DNA of 64,000 nucleotides from positions 496,001 through 560,000 of the forward strand of contig JBOEGG010000005.1 in the NCBI GenBank assembly GCA_050633285.1, written 5' to 3'. A program made the position numbers and the translations under genes. Within the stretch, counting starts at the first letter, position 1. Each line of letters opens with the position of its first letter. The notes beneath the pieces were generated by a model. That model ran no database searches and was not told the DNA's origin. It was given only the letters and a program-made list of their open reading frames with translations. Source of the DNA: UBA1672 sp050633285 (GTDB lineage Bacteria > Pseudomonadota > Alphaproteobacteria > Micavibrionales > Micavibrionaceae). This document shows positions 1 to 8,328 of this stretch, piece after piece.

Positions 1-190
1 TGTCGGAGAATATGACTGCTGCTGCTGCTGCACCACCTGCTAAAATTGCAGTTTTGTCATATTCTTTAACAGTTTCCATGATTTGGTTTGTTGAACAACC
101 AGTATTTGCTGCACCACCAACTCCGATTAAAATAGAGAGGGCTGCTGCGTTTTTGTATTCTTTTGCTTTATCTATGAATTGATCTAACAT
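1..190 (-). CDS. Small Gly/Ala-rich protein, 3' end outside window
   Basis: Reading leftward from an ATG at 190, an open frame of 63 codons runs off the window edge without a stop. The product starts MLDQFIDKAKEY and then alternates two short charged segments with two small-residue hydrophobic stretches (SILIGVGGAANTGC and ILAGGAAAAAVIF). This suggests a small membrane-inserting or self-associating protein. The Shine-Dalgarno is weak (GGATAA). I do not recognise the family and cannot see the C-terminus. Confidence 0.5.
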   Translation of the reverse strand, partial: MLDQFIDKAKEYKNAAALSILIGVGGAANTGCSTNQIMETVKEYDKTAILAGGAAAAAVIFSD

Positions 191-228
191 ATTCGTTTAT
201 CCGATTAATAGTTGTAATTAATGGCACC

Positions 229-258
229 GCTATAGCATATTTTTTTATCAAAGTGCAA
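229..258 (-). promoter_or_regulatory. Candidate promoter for the small partial gene
   Basis: On the minus strand TTGCAC (258-253) and TATAGC (234-229) are separated by 18 bases, about 40 bases upstream of the ATG at 190. This is a reasonable sigma-70-like match by eye only. Confidence 0.3.
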
Positions 259-315
259 ACTTGGTGTACATATTGTTACAACTTTATGTGGTGAAGGAAT
301 GTTTTGTGTTGGTGT

Positions 316-1062
316 TTAGTGCACCATAAACATACCTTCTTTTATAACATCAGGTGTATCGGAGAAGAAGCCGTCTACACCCCAGCTTTGCAGAACGCGG
401 GCTTGCTCAGGTTCATTGACTGTATAGGCAAGAATTTGTTTTTCCATGTCCATCGCGGTTTCAATTTGGTCGCGTTTTATGGATGCGGCATTCACATGAA
501 TAGTTGAAACTTGCAGATACTCTGCCATTTCTGCCCAGTTTTCCGGCCATTCTTCTGGCAGGAGGAGGCCACGATGCCAGTCTTCGGCAATCTCCATTGC
601 GCTTTCCAAGCTAACATGTTGGAAGGATGAGATGAGGAGGCGATCATGGTCGTCCCATATGGTTGAGAGTAAGTCCAGTGCAACTTCTGCAGTGTCTCTT
701 TCACGTCCGGGGCATGGTTTAATTTCAAGGTTTAAGCCAAGTTCACGATCAATCAGAACGTCTATCGCTTCTTCAAGAGTTGGAATTTTAACGCCTATAA
801 AGCTTTCGCCGTACCAGCTTCCACAATCAAGCTCTTTTAATTCTTTATATGTTTTGTCTGCGACGTTACCAGTTGTATTTGTTGTGCGCTCTAATGTGTC
901 GTCATGGAAAACGATGGGAACCTCATCTTTTGTGAGTTTTACGTCTAATTCGACCCAATCAATACCTAAATCTGCGGCGGTGTGAATGCCTTCTAATGTG
1001 TTTTCGGGTGCATAACCTGCACAGCCACGGTGACTAATTATTTTGGGAAGTTTTAATGACAT
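316..1062 (-). CDS. ugpQ: Glycerophosphodiester phosphodiesterase
   Basis: This 248-residue cytoplasmic-type GDPD hydrolyses glycerophosphodiesters to glycerol-3-phosphate and an alcohol. The TIM-barrel family signatures are in place: HRG at 11-13, PENT at 19-22, the metal-binding pair E38/D40 in VELDVK, H53 in FHDDTLERTT, E113 and K115 in NLEIKP, and the closing FFSDTPD near 232. No signal peptide is visible, which favours the UgpQ type over the periplasmic GlpQ type. The start is preceded by AAGGTC at good spacing. No transport genes are adjacent, so it appears to be a stand-alone lipid-headgroup recycling enzyme. Confidence 0.9.
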   Translation of the reverse strand: MSLKLPKIISHRGCAGYAPENTLEGIHTAADLGIDWVELDVKLTKDEVPIVFHDDTLERTTNTTGNVADKTYKELKELDCGSWYGESFIGVKIPTLEEAIDVLIDRELGLNLEIKPCPGRERDTAEVALDLLSTIWDDHDRLLISSFQHVSLESAMEIAEDWHRGLLLPEEWPENWAEMAEYLQVSTIHVNAASIKRDQIETAMDMEKQILAYTVNEPEQARVLQSWGVDGFFSDTPDVIKEGMFMVH

Positions 1063-1171
1063 TATCTGACCTTACTCTTTCTGATCGCACCTTTTTAATG
1101 CCCATAAAGTCCGATATTTTGTAAACAAAATCCAGCTATTTTTCTGTGTTTGTATGAAAAAAGAGAGGGTG

Positions 1172-1534
1172 TTATCGCATTATAGGAGTGGAGCGTATAA
1201 TGTCACGGTATAGTGCTACGGAGGGTTCGTGCCCTTTTTGAGCGAGCGGGAAGAGTAGGTCTGCTGCTGCCCCTGTATAAATTTTTGCATATCTTGATTT
1301 TCTTAGCATTTCTTGTGCGATGGCATGTCGTTCATCCATATCGGATATATAGGCACGAATTTGATATTGGACGATATCAATTGAATGCAGTACGGGGCTT
1401 ACATTGGCCAGTTTTTCAGGGTTATTACGTGTTGTGACATAGAAGTAAGCGGCTATAGAAAAGAATGATAATGCAAATATTAGAAGCGTTATCAGGAAGT
1501 GGCGGAAAAAGAGCCGTGATTTTGAAATAGCCAT
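1172..1534 (-). CDS. Membrane-anchored protein of unknown function, 120 aa
   Basis: An N-terminal basic stretch (SKSRLFFRH) is followed by one hydrophobic helix at about residues 13-33 (LITLLIFALSFFSIAAYFYV), then a polar helical domain of about 85 residues. This predicts a bitopic inner-membrane protein with a periplasmic C-terminal domain. It lies 23 bases downstream of another membrane-protein gene on the same strand, so the two are probably co-transcribed. I do not recognise a family. No Shine-Dalgarno is obvious. Confidence 0.55.
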   Translation of the reverse strand: MAISKSRLFFRHFLITLLIFALSFFSIAAYFYVTTRNNPEKLANVSPVLHSIDIVQYQIRAYISDMDERHAIAQEMLRKSRYAKIYTGAAADLLFPLAQKGHEPSVALYRDIIRSTPIMR

Positions 1535-1557
1535 GTATTGAGTATAGCGCTCTTTTA

Positions 1558-2154
1558 TTAAGGAACGGTATCTTTTTGTTTTTCGTGAAGTGTGGGTATT
1601 CCTTTTTCTTCACATAGTGGTGATAGAAAACCCCATAAAGCAAGCTGTAACGATACATCTGTGTTTTTCACAGGCATCGTGATGAGTTTTGTTTCGGTTT
1701 GTATGCACTGAGTGAGAGCGCTCCATGGGATGTATAATGGATTATGGGACATCATTCGTTCAGACGTCGGATCTTTTATAATTCCACCAGAATAGTTGAG
1801 TGGTTTTGAGATATTAACACCAGTGTTGTTGAGCATTAGTTTTATATGGAAGATGTAATTCTCGTGCTCTATTCCTTTTCGTACTAATCGGAGGTTATAT
1901 GTATTGGGTTGATATTGCACAACAGCACTATTGGCGTAATGGGTCTGTAGTTGCGTCCATCCTGACCTGTAGCCATCGTAGGTAGAGGTGGTTATTAGCA
2001 ATATAAGGATCGCGAGTATTAGAATAACGAAAGAATATATACAATTTTTTAGGAACGTTTGTGTGTCGAGGTCATCATTGGAATTTACACCAATGCGAAA
2101 GGTACCTTTTTCAAGAATATTCACCCAAAATATAAAGAGATGTTTTAACAGCAT
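1558..2154 (-). CDS. Membrane protein of unknown function, 198 aa
   Basis: One strongly hydrophobic helix lies at about residues 38-58 (CIYSFVILILAILILLITT). It is preceded by a roughly 35-residue cytoplasmic segment and followed by a roughly 135-residue presumably periplasmic domain with beta-rich character (YNLRLVRKGIEHENYIFHIKLMLNNTGV). The start is uncertain because the first 15 residues could themselves be upstream read-through and no clear ribosome-binding site is visible. It is followed closely by the 120-aa membrane protein, and the pair probably form an operon. Family not recognised. Confidence 0.55.
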   Translation of the reverse strand: MLLKHLFIFWVNILEKGTFRIGVNSNDDLDTQTFLKNCIYSFVILILAILILLITTSTYDGYRSGWTQLQTHYANSAVVQYQPNTYNLRLVRKGIEHENYIFHIKLMLNNTGVNISKPLNYSGGIIKDPTSERMMSHNPLYIPWSALTQCIQTETKLITMPVKNTDVSLQLALWGFLSPLCEEKGIPTLHEKQKDTVP

Positions 2155-2165
2155 GTGATGATTGT

Positions 2166-2202
2166 AAAAGAAAAAGCCGGATAATCAATACCCGGCTTTT
2201 AT
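2166..2202 (-). terminator. Intrinsic terminator of pnp
   Basis: Read leftward, AAAAGCCGG pairs with CCGGCTTTT around an 11-base loop and is followed by TTTCTTTT. It lies 24 bases past the pnp stop, so it should separate pnp from the downstream membrane-protein pair. Confidence 0.8.
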
Positions 2203-2225
2203 AATCTTTAGTGATAGAAGAGGGG

Positions 2226-4364
2226 TTAGCCTGCTTCTTGCACTTCTTCTTTACCTTCTTCGATAAGCTCACCAGTCTCCTGGTTAACGCTCTTCATAGA
2301 AAGTTTGAATTTACCGCGGTTGTCGATACCAGATAGGAGAACTTTTACTTCGTCACCTTCGTTAACAACATCTGTTGTTTTGGCAACGCGCTCGTTCTTA
2401 AGCTCAGAGATATGAACAAGGCCGTCATTCGGACCCATGAAGTTCACGAACGCACCGAAATCAACGCATTTCACAACTTTACCGCTATAGATTGTGCCGA
2501 CTTCAGGCTCATCAGTGATGTTTTTAATCATTGCCAAAGCTTTGTCGATGCTTTCCGCATTAACAGCAGCAATTTTCACTGTACCGTCATCTTCGATATC
2601 GATCTTAGTTTCGCTTACTTCGATGATTTCACGGATAACTTTACCGCCTGTACCGATCACTTCACGAATTTTGTCAGTTGGAATTTGGATCGATACGATC
2701 TGTGGTGCATTTGCGTTTAGTTCGCCGCGACCTTCAGATAGTGCTTTGCTCATCTCGCCAAGGATATGGATACGTCCGTCTTTTGCTTGGTCAAGCGCGA
2801 CTTCCATAATTTCCTTTGTGATTGATGTGATTTTAATGTCCATCTGAAGTGCAGTAATACCTTTTTCAGTACCGGCAACTTTAAAGTCCATGTCACCAAG
2901 GTGATCTTCATCACCAAGGATATCTGAAAGAACGGCAAAATCGTCACCTTCTTTGATTAGACCCATTGCGATACCTGCAACAGGTGCTTTCAAAGGTACA
3001 CCGGCATCCATAAGCGCAAGTGATGTACCACAAACAGTTGCCATTGAAGATGAACCGTTACTTTCTGTAATTTCAGATACGGAACGCATTGTGTACGGGA
3101 AGTCTTCAGCGGACGGAAGAAGTGGGTGAAGTGAACGCCATGCCAATTTACCATGACCGATTTCACGACGACCCGGAGGGCCCATGCGACCAGCTTCACC
3201 AACAGAATATGGAGGGAAGTTATAGTGAAGCAAGAAACGCTCTTTATATTCACCTTCTAAACGATCCATGATTTGTTCATCTTGACCTGTACCAAGTGTT
3301 GCAACAACAAGAGCCTGTGTTTCACCACGTGTGAATAGGCAAGAACCGTGTGTACGTGGAAGAACGCCAACTTCTGATACGATTGGACGCACTGTTTTTG
3401 TGTCACGCTCATCAATACGCTTACCAGTTTTAAGGATAGAGCCACGAACAACATCTGCTTCTAATGATTTAAATTTAGATGTTACAACCGCTTCGTTTAG
3501 ACCGTTATCTTCGTCTAGGAAGCTTTCAATTGCTGCTTTACGTGCTTCACCAACTGCATTTTGACGCTCTAGTTTGTCTGTGATTGCGTATGCTTTTTCA
3601 ACATCCGCAGCATATTTCGCCTTTAGGTCAGCGGCCATTTTTGTGATGGCTTCTGGTGTTTCGGCAATGTCCCACATATCTTTTGCACACATTTCGGCAA
3701 GATCGATAATGCCGGCGATTACGCTTTGGTATGCTTCGTGACCTGCATTAACCGCGCCAAGCATGATTTCTTCAGAAAGTTCAGAAGCTTCTGATTCAAC
3801 CATCAAAACGCCTTCTTGTGTACCTGCAACAACAAGGTCGAGATCCAAATCTATAACATCCTGCATTGGTGGGTTTATAATGTATTCGCCATCTTTGTAA
3901 GATACGCGTACACCACCGATTGGGCCCATGAATGGGATACCTGAAATTGTCAACGCGGCAGAAGCACCGATCATTGCAATCATGTCAGGGTCATTTTCAA
4001 GGTCGTGTGATACTACTGTACAAACAACCTGAACTTCGTTTAAGAAGCCCTTCGGGAAGAGTGGGCGGATCGGACGGTCAATCAAACGTGATGTTAGTGT
4101 TTCTTTTTCGCTTGGGCGTGCCTCACGTTTAAAGAAACCACCAGGGATTTTACCGGCAGAATATGTTTTTTCTTGATAGTGAACAGATAGTGGGAAGAAG
4201 TCCTGACCATCGCGGATACTTTTTGAACCTGTTACGGCACAAAGAACGCTTGTTTCACCGATTGTTGCCAGAACAGCACCATCTGCCTGACGTGCGATTT
4301 TACCAGTTTCTAGCGTTAGCGTTTTACCGGAAAAGTCGATTTCTTTTTTGTAAACATTAAACAT
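2226..4364 (-). CDS. pnp: Polyribonucleotide nucleotidyltransferase (PNPase)
   Basis: PNPase is the phosphorolytic 3'-to-5' exoribonuclease of RNA turnover. All expected parts are visible in 712 residues: two RNase PH-like domains separated by a helical linker, the catalytic DMDFKVAGT...LQMDIK region in the second, a KH domain (about 550-612, IREVIGTGGKVIREI) and an S1 domain (about 620-690, GKVVKCVDFGAFVNF). I chose ATG 4364 because MFNVYKKEIDF matches the usual alphaproteobacterial start and AAGGA lies 10 bases upstream. A TTG at 4397 directly after AGGAGGGG is an alternative adding 11 residues. pnp is normally next to rpsO; here gpmI and a small gene on the opposite strand lie between them. 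Confidence 0.97.
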   Translation of the reverse strand: MFNVYKKEIDFSGKTLTLETGKIARQADGAVLATIGETSVLCAVTGSKSIRDGQDFFPLSVHYQEKTYSAGKIPGGFFKREARPSEKETLTSRLIDRPIRPLFPKGFLNEVQVVCTVVSHDLENDPDMIAMIGASAALTISGIPFMGPIGGVRVSYKDGEYIINPPMQDVIDLDLDLVVAGTQEGVLMVESEASELSEEIMLGAVNAGHEAYQSVIAGIIDLAEMCAKDMWDIAETPEAITKMAADLKAKYAADVEKAYAITDKLERQNAVGEARKAAIESFLDEDNGLNEAVVTSKFKSLEADVVRGSILKTGKRIDERDTKTVRPIVSEVGVLPRTHGSCLFTRGETQALVVATLGTGQDEQIMDRLEGEYKERFLLHYNFPPYSVGEAGRMGPPGRREIGHGKLAWRSLHPLLPSAEDFPYTMRSVSEITESNGSSSMATVCGTSLALMDAGVPLKAPVAGIAMGLIKEGDDFAVLSDILGDEDHLGDMDFKVAGTEKGITALQMDIKITSITKEIMEVALDQAKDGRIHILGEMSKALSEGRGELNANAPQIVSIQIPTDKIREVIGTGGKVIREIIEVSETKIDIEDDGTVKIAAVNAESIDKALAMIKNITDEPEVGTIYSGKVVKCVDFGAFVNFMGPNDGLVHISELKNERVAKTTDVVNEGDEVKVLLSGIDNRGKFKLSMKSVNQETGELIEEGKEEVQEAG

Positions 4365-4397
4365 GTATATATATTTCCTTAGATTTATTGATTCCAA

Positions 4398-4717
4398 ACC
4401 CCTCCTGCATATGCAAAAGCGATCTAACTTTGTGTTTGATGCTTTCTTTGGAAGGTCTTCGGTAGACTGTTAAAAGCAGTGTTTTTTCTGCCCTTAATTG
4501 TCAACCGTAAAGCCAAGCCAAATTACAGCTTTGCAAACGCTAATAGACATGGCATTATCCGCGGCAAAAGTCAAAGGTTTATAGACATTAGACTTTATTT
4601 TTACATGTCGTTACTCGTCGCTTATATATTCGTTATATACTGCGCTTTTCGTGCCTAATGTAAAAAGAAATTGTAATGTCTATTGTTTGCATCTTTCAAA
4701 AGTAAAAAGAGTTTAAA
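4398..4717. promoter_or_regulatory. Divergent pnp / gpmI intergenic region
   Basis: These 320 bases separate divergently transcribed pnp and gpmI and must hold promoters for both. The best candidate for gpmI is TATACT at 4636-4641 with a weak TTACTC 19 bases upstream. The gpmI leader ends in AAAAAGAG, a usable Shine-Dalgarno. I see no coding sequence, riboswitch motif or clear RNase III-type stem such as the one that autoregulates pnp in enterobacteria. Confidence 0.45.
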
Positions 4718-6256
4718 ATGTCTGAATTTACACCGAAAAAAAAGCCTGTTGTTTTATGTATCCTTGATGGGTGGGGAATAGGTGATGGTGGGGAATTTGA
4801 TGCTATCGCGACGGCAAATACACCGTGTTATGACGCGATGATGTCTGATTATCCTAATTCTACTCTTACAACATTTGGTGGACAGGTTGGTTTGCCTGAC
4901 GGCCAGATGGGAAATTCTGAAGTCGGGCATATGAATATTGGTGCGGGGCGTGTTGTGATGCAATTTTTACCGCGTGTGACCAAGGCCTTTTCCAATGGAG
5001 AAGTCGCGCAAGATAAGGCAATGCAAAGTCTGGCGATAGATTTGAAAAATTCGGGTAAGGCGTGTCATGTGATGGGGCTATTATCTGATGGTGGTGTGCA
5101 TGCGCATATGGATCATATTATAGAGCTTGCAAAAATTATGGGTGAGCAGGGTGTCCCTACGCATATTCATGGCTTTACAGATGGTCGTGATTGTCCTCCA
5201 CAAAGCGGTAAAGCATTTGTTGAGAGTACTGAGGCTCAAATCTCAGGGCATGAGAATGTTTCATTATCTACGTTATGTGGGCGTTATTACGCAATGGATC
5301 GTGATAAGCGGTGGGAGCGGGTACAGCTTTCTTATGATGCGATTATGAATGCTAAGGGGGCGGTGTGCAGTTCTGCTCCGCAGGCTATGCAGGATAGTTA
5401 TGATGATGGTGTAAATGACGAATTCGTAAAGCCGGTAATCTTGAATGATTATCAAGGTTTTGAAGATGGCGATGCGATTATATTTGCGAACTTCCGCAAT
5501 GATCGCGCACGTGAATTGTTGCAGGCGATGCTTTATGAAGAGTTTGATGGATTTGAGCGTGAGAATGGTAAAGCTTCAATTTTTAAGGCGCTTGGCATGG
5601 TTCAATATTCTGATGAGTTGAATGCGTTGATGGAGACATTGTTCCGACCGTTAGAGCATAACGATATTCTTGGCGAAGTAGTTTCTGCACATGGTTTAAC
5701 GCAGATGCGTATGGCAGAAACGGAAAAGTATCCGCATGTGACTTTCTTTTTCAATTGCGGGCGTGAAGTGCCATATGAGGGGGAGGATCGCATTATGGTG
5801 AATTCACCAAAGGTTGCGACTTATGATTTACAGCCTGAAATGTCTGCGCCGGAGCTGTCAGAAAAGCTATTAGACGTTGTTTTGAATAATAAGCATGACG
5901 TAATTATTGTGAATTTCGCAAATACGGATATGGTCGGGCATACGGGCTCTGTCGAGGCGGCACGTAAGGCGGCGGAGAGCGTTGATTCTACGCTTTGTAA
6001 GTTGCAGGCGCTTGTGTTGGAAAAAGAGGGTGTTTTGCTTGTTACAGCGGATCATGGAAATGCGGATCAGATGTTTGACCCAACTACAAATGGGCCGCAT
6101 ACAGCGCATACGCTTAACCCTGTACCATTTATAGTTATCGGTGCAGGTGATGTGAATGTGACAGAAGGTAAGCTTGCCGATATTGCACCAACTATGCTGC
6201 ATTTTCTTGGAGTTGAACAGCCGGATGATATGGATGGAACGTGTTTGATTTCCTGA
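4718..6256 (+). CDS. gpmI: 2,3-bisphosphoglycerate-independent phosphoglycerate mutase
   Basis: This enzyme interconverts 3- and 2-phosphoglycerate in glycolysis and gluconeogenesis through a phosphoserine intermediate, with two divalent metals. At 512 residues it has the normal length. The first metal ligand is in CILDGWG (D17), the nucleophile is S67 in GNSEVGH, the substrate loop reads DGRDCPPQSG, arginines lie in FANFRNDRARE, and the second metal cluster is in TADHGNADQM and GPHTAHTLNP. It is transcribed away from pnp and followed by a small unknown gene. Confidence 0.97.
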   Translation: MSEFTPKKKPVVLCILDGWGIGDGGEFDAIATANTPCYDAMMSDYPNSTLTTFGGQVGLPDGQMGNSEVGHMNIGAGRVVMQFLPRVTKAFSNGEVAQDKAMQSLAIDLKNSGKACHVMGLLSDGGVHAHMDHIIELAKIMGEQGVPTHIHGFTDGRDCPPQSGKAFVESTEAQISGHENVSLSTLCGRYYAMDRDKRWERVQLSYDAIMNAKGAVCSSAPQAMQDSYDDGVNDEFVKPVILNDYQGFEDGDAIIFANFRNDRARELLQAMLYEEFDGFERENGKASIFKALGMVQYSDELNALMETLFRPLEHNDILGEVVSAHGLTQMRMAETEKYPHVTFFFNCGREVPYEGEDRIMVNSPKVATYDLQPEMSAPELSEKLLDVVLNNKHDVIIVNFANTDMVGHTGSVEAARKAAESVDSTLCKLQALVLEKEGVLLVTADHGNADQMFDPTTNGPHTAHTLNPVPFIVIGAGDVNVTEGKLADIAPTMLHFLGVEQPDDMDGTCLIS

Positions 6257-6325
6257 TTTCTTGATCAATAAGCATGATGCTGATAGTTATAGTGTTATGA
6301 TATTTTTGTGAAAGGGGCAGTGTCT

Positions 6326-6592
6326 GTGGTTCAATCTATTTTTAACGCGCCTGTTACGTTATTGCATAAATGCGAGGATGTTGCTGTTCCGCTTTTGAAT
6401 AGTGTGGGTTTTTTTCGTGCGGATGCGGATATGCAGCAGGATGTAAAAGTCGATGATGATGCGTCTTCGCATTTCTATCAATCTGTTTTACGCGTTGCTG
6501 ATACATTGAATATGTCAAGTCGATCTCGTTTAGAATCTTATAACAGCCGGCATTCTGATGAGATGCTAGATAACCCATATACATTCGGGTAA
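6326..6592 (+). CDS. Small soluble protein of unknown function, 88 aa
   Basis: A short frame lies 69 bases after gpmI and ends just before a terminator. I prefer the GTG at 6326, nine bases after GAAAGGGG; GTGs at 6308 and 6320 are alternatives. The product has a mixed hydrophobic N-terminus (VQSIFNAPVTLLHKCEDVAVPLLNS) and an acidic-polar C-terminus ending NPYTFG. No family is recognised. The shared terminator and close spacing suggest co-transcription with gpmI. Confidence 0.45.
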   Translation: MVQSIFNAPVTLLHKCEDVAVPLLNSVGFFRADADMQQDVKVDDDASSHFYQSVLRVADTLNMSSRSRLESYNSRHSDEMLDNPYTFG

Positions 6593-6594
6593 TA

Positions 6595-6624
6595 AAAAAG
6601 CCACCGAATGAATGGTGGCTTTTG
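6595..6624. terminator. Bidirectional terminator between converging units
   Basis: AAAAAGCCACC and GGTGGCTTTT form a stem around GAATGAAT. Leftward it is followed by six Ts (end of the rpsO operon) and rightward by four (end of the gpmI unit). Confidence 0.85.
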
Positions 6625-6648
6625 TAATTCTTATCTTGCGGGTCGTTA

Positions 6649-6918
6649 TTAACGACGAATACCTAGAGCTTTAATAAGCTTCTGATAACGCTCTTCATCT
6701 TTTGATTTAAGATAATCCAAAAGTTTACGGCGTTTTGCAACTAAAGCCAAAAGACCACGACGTGAGTGGAAATCTTTCTTATGTGTTTGCATGTGTTGAG
6801 ATAGGTTCTCGATACGCTCTGTGATGATTGCAACTTGTACTTCAGGTGAACCAGTGTCGCCTTTTTCTGTTGCATATTCTTTGATTACGTCTGCCTTGCG
6901 GGCTGCTTCTATCGACAT
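6649..6918 (-). CDS. rpsO: 30S ribosomal protein S15
   Basis: This 89-residue S15 binds 16S rRNA early in 30S assembly. The family pattern is clear (KGDTGSPEVQVAIITERI, then LSQHMQTHKKDFHSRRGLLALVAKRRKLLDYL). A good AAGGAAA precedes the ATG. It is the last gene of the infB-rbfA-truB-rpsO run and is followed by a strong terminator rather than by pnp. Confidence 0.98.
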   Translation of the reverse strand: MSIEAARKADVIKEYATEKGDTGSPEVQVAIITERIENLSQHMQTHKKDFHSRRGLLALVAKRRKLLDYLKSKDEERYQKLIKALGIRR

Positions 6919-6931
6919 CGTGTTTTCCTTT

Positions 6932-7873
6932 TTAAAAAATGTTAAATACGCGAACCGGCTTTATTTCTGCTCTTGCCTGTTCTACTAATGCGACTGGTTG
7001 GTCATCATATGTAGCCAGTGCAATGACAGCTTCTTTTTGTCCTAATCCGACTTTAGTTAAACGACTAAAATCAGGTCTTGATACAAATTGAAGAGCCTGT
7101 CCATTACGAAGTCTTACTGTTTCTTCCTCTTTCAAGGCGAGAGCCGGGATATCGTCCAGCACCGTCTGAAGTGGCAATAAAGCTTCGCTTCGGGCGGCAA
7201 CGTAATCCATCTCTTCTATAATGTCCAGAGAAATCGCGTTTTGTTCTGTGAAAACACCAACTTTTTCGCGCCTGAGCATGGAAACATAGCCCACGGTTCC
7301 TAAATGAATGGCTAAGTCTCTGGCAAGGGATCTTATATATGTGCCTTTGCCGCATGTTGTGCGTAAAGTTGCGCTTTGTTCGTCATGGGAAATTAAATCC
7401 AATTGTTGGATACTTACTATTCTGGACTTTAATTCCGGTATTTCACCTGCGCGTGCCAAGTCGTAGGCACGTGCGCCGTGGATTTTTATGGCAGAGAATA
7501 TAGGGGGTGTTTGTTCAATATTGCCTGTAAAGGTGGGAAGGGCGTTTATTATGTCTTTTTGTGACGGTTTGTGATCGCTTGTGGCTATGACTTCGCCTTC
7601 TGCGTCATCTGTTGCACGTTGCTCTCCCCATGTAACAGTAAAGAGATATGTTTTTATTGCGTCTTGTGCAAAGGGAATTGTTTTTGTTGCATCGCCTAAT
7701 GCAATGGGCAATATGCCTGTTGCCAAAGGGTCGAGTGTGCCGGCATGACCGATTTTTTGTGCGTTTAAAAATCTGCGTACTTTGCCGATTGCCTGTGTAG
7801 AGGTCATGCCGTATGGCTTGTCTAAATTGACCCAGCCTGAAATTGGATCACCTTTTTTTCGTCCTCGTGCCAT
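6932..7873 (-). CDS. truB: tRNA pseudouridine-55 synthase
   Basis: TruB makes pseudouridine 55 in the T-loop of tRNAs. Its 313 residues contain the catalytic aspartate D48 in GHAGTLDPLATG, the KPYGMTS motif near residue 20, and the later CGKGTYIRSLARDL motif near 175. A C-terminal PUA-like segment follows (LRNGQALQF...). It lies 16 bases after rbfA and 13 before rpsO, the conserved operon order. Confidence 0.97.
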   Translation of the reverse strand: MARGRKKGDPISGWVNLDKPYGMTSTQAIGKVRRFLNAQKIGHAGTLDPLATGILPIALGDATKTIPFAQDAIKTYLFTVTWGEQRATDDAEGEVIATSDHKPSQKDIINALPTFTGNIEQTPPIFSAIKIHGARAYDLARAGEIPELKSRIVSIQQLDLISHDEQSATLRTTCGKGTYIRSLARDLAIHLGTVGYVSMLRREKVGVFTEQNAISLDIIEEMDYVAARSEALLPLQTVLDDIPALALKEEETVRLRNGQALQFVSRPDFSRLTKVGLGQKEAVIALATYDDQPVALVEQARAEIKPVRVFNIF

Positions 7874-7889
7874 GATTTTCTATAGCCTG

Positions 7890-8288
7890 CTATTCTGAAT
7901 CCGCTGCCGGAGGAATATCACGGAGTAATTTTTCGATATGTTGTGCCTCGTCAAAGGATGTGTCTGTAACAAACTTAACACGCGGGGTGAATTTTAGGTT
8001 TACTGACTTACCGATGTCTTTTTGAAAGACATGAGCGTTATCGTTGAGTGCTTCTAACAGTTCTTCTATTGCCTCGCCATTGATGGACATGACATATGCC
8101 CGTGCATGACGTAAATCGGGAGAAGGGCGTACTTCCGAAACTATTACAGTATTAGACTTGTTCAAAAGTAATTCACTGTTGAAATGTCCGCGTTGCAGAG
8201 TTTCGGCGATAATATGTCTGATCTGTTCGCCTACACGTAACTGTCGTTGTGAAGGGCCTTGATCTTGGTTGCCTTTACGATTTTTCAT
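7890..8288 (-). CDS. rbfA: 30S ribosome-binding factor A
   Basis: RbfA is a KH-like 16S rRNA maturation and cold-adaptation factor. The 132-residue product shows the family pattern: RQLRVGEQIRHIIAETLQRG at the N-terminus, then VRPSPDLRHARAYVMSI, then LKFTPRVKFVTDTSFDEAQHI. It sits between infB and truB as usual. Confidence 0.95.
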   Translation of the reverse strand: MKNRKGNQDQGPSQRQLRVGEQIRHIIAETLQRGHFNSELLLNKSNTVIVSEVRPSPDLRHARAYVMSINGEAIEELLEALNDNAHVFQKDIGKSVNLKFTPRVKFVTDTSFDEAQHIEKLLRDIPPAADSE

Positions 8289-8328
8289 GATGAAGAACCT
8301 TTATTATACTCAAATTCAAAAGATCGCC

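Noticed and set aside
6354..6584. 76-codon leftward frame opposite the small gene after gpmI
   Set aside because: His/Tyr-rich composition typical of antisense translation; no ribosome-binding site; it sits beyond the rpsO terminator.
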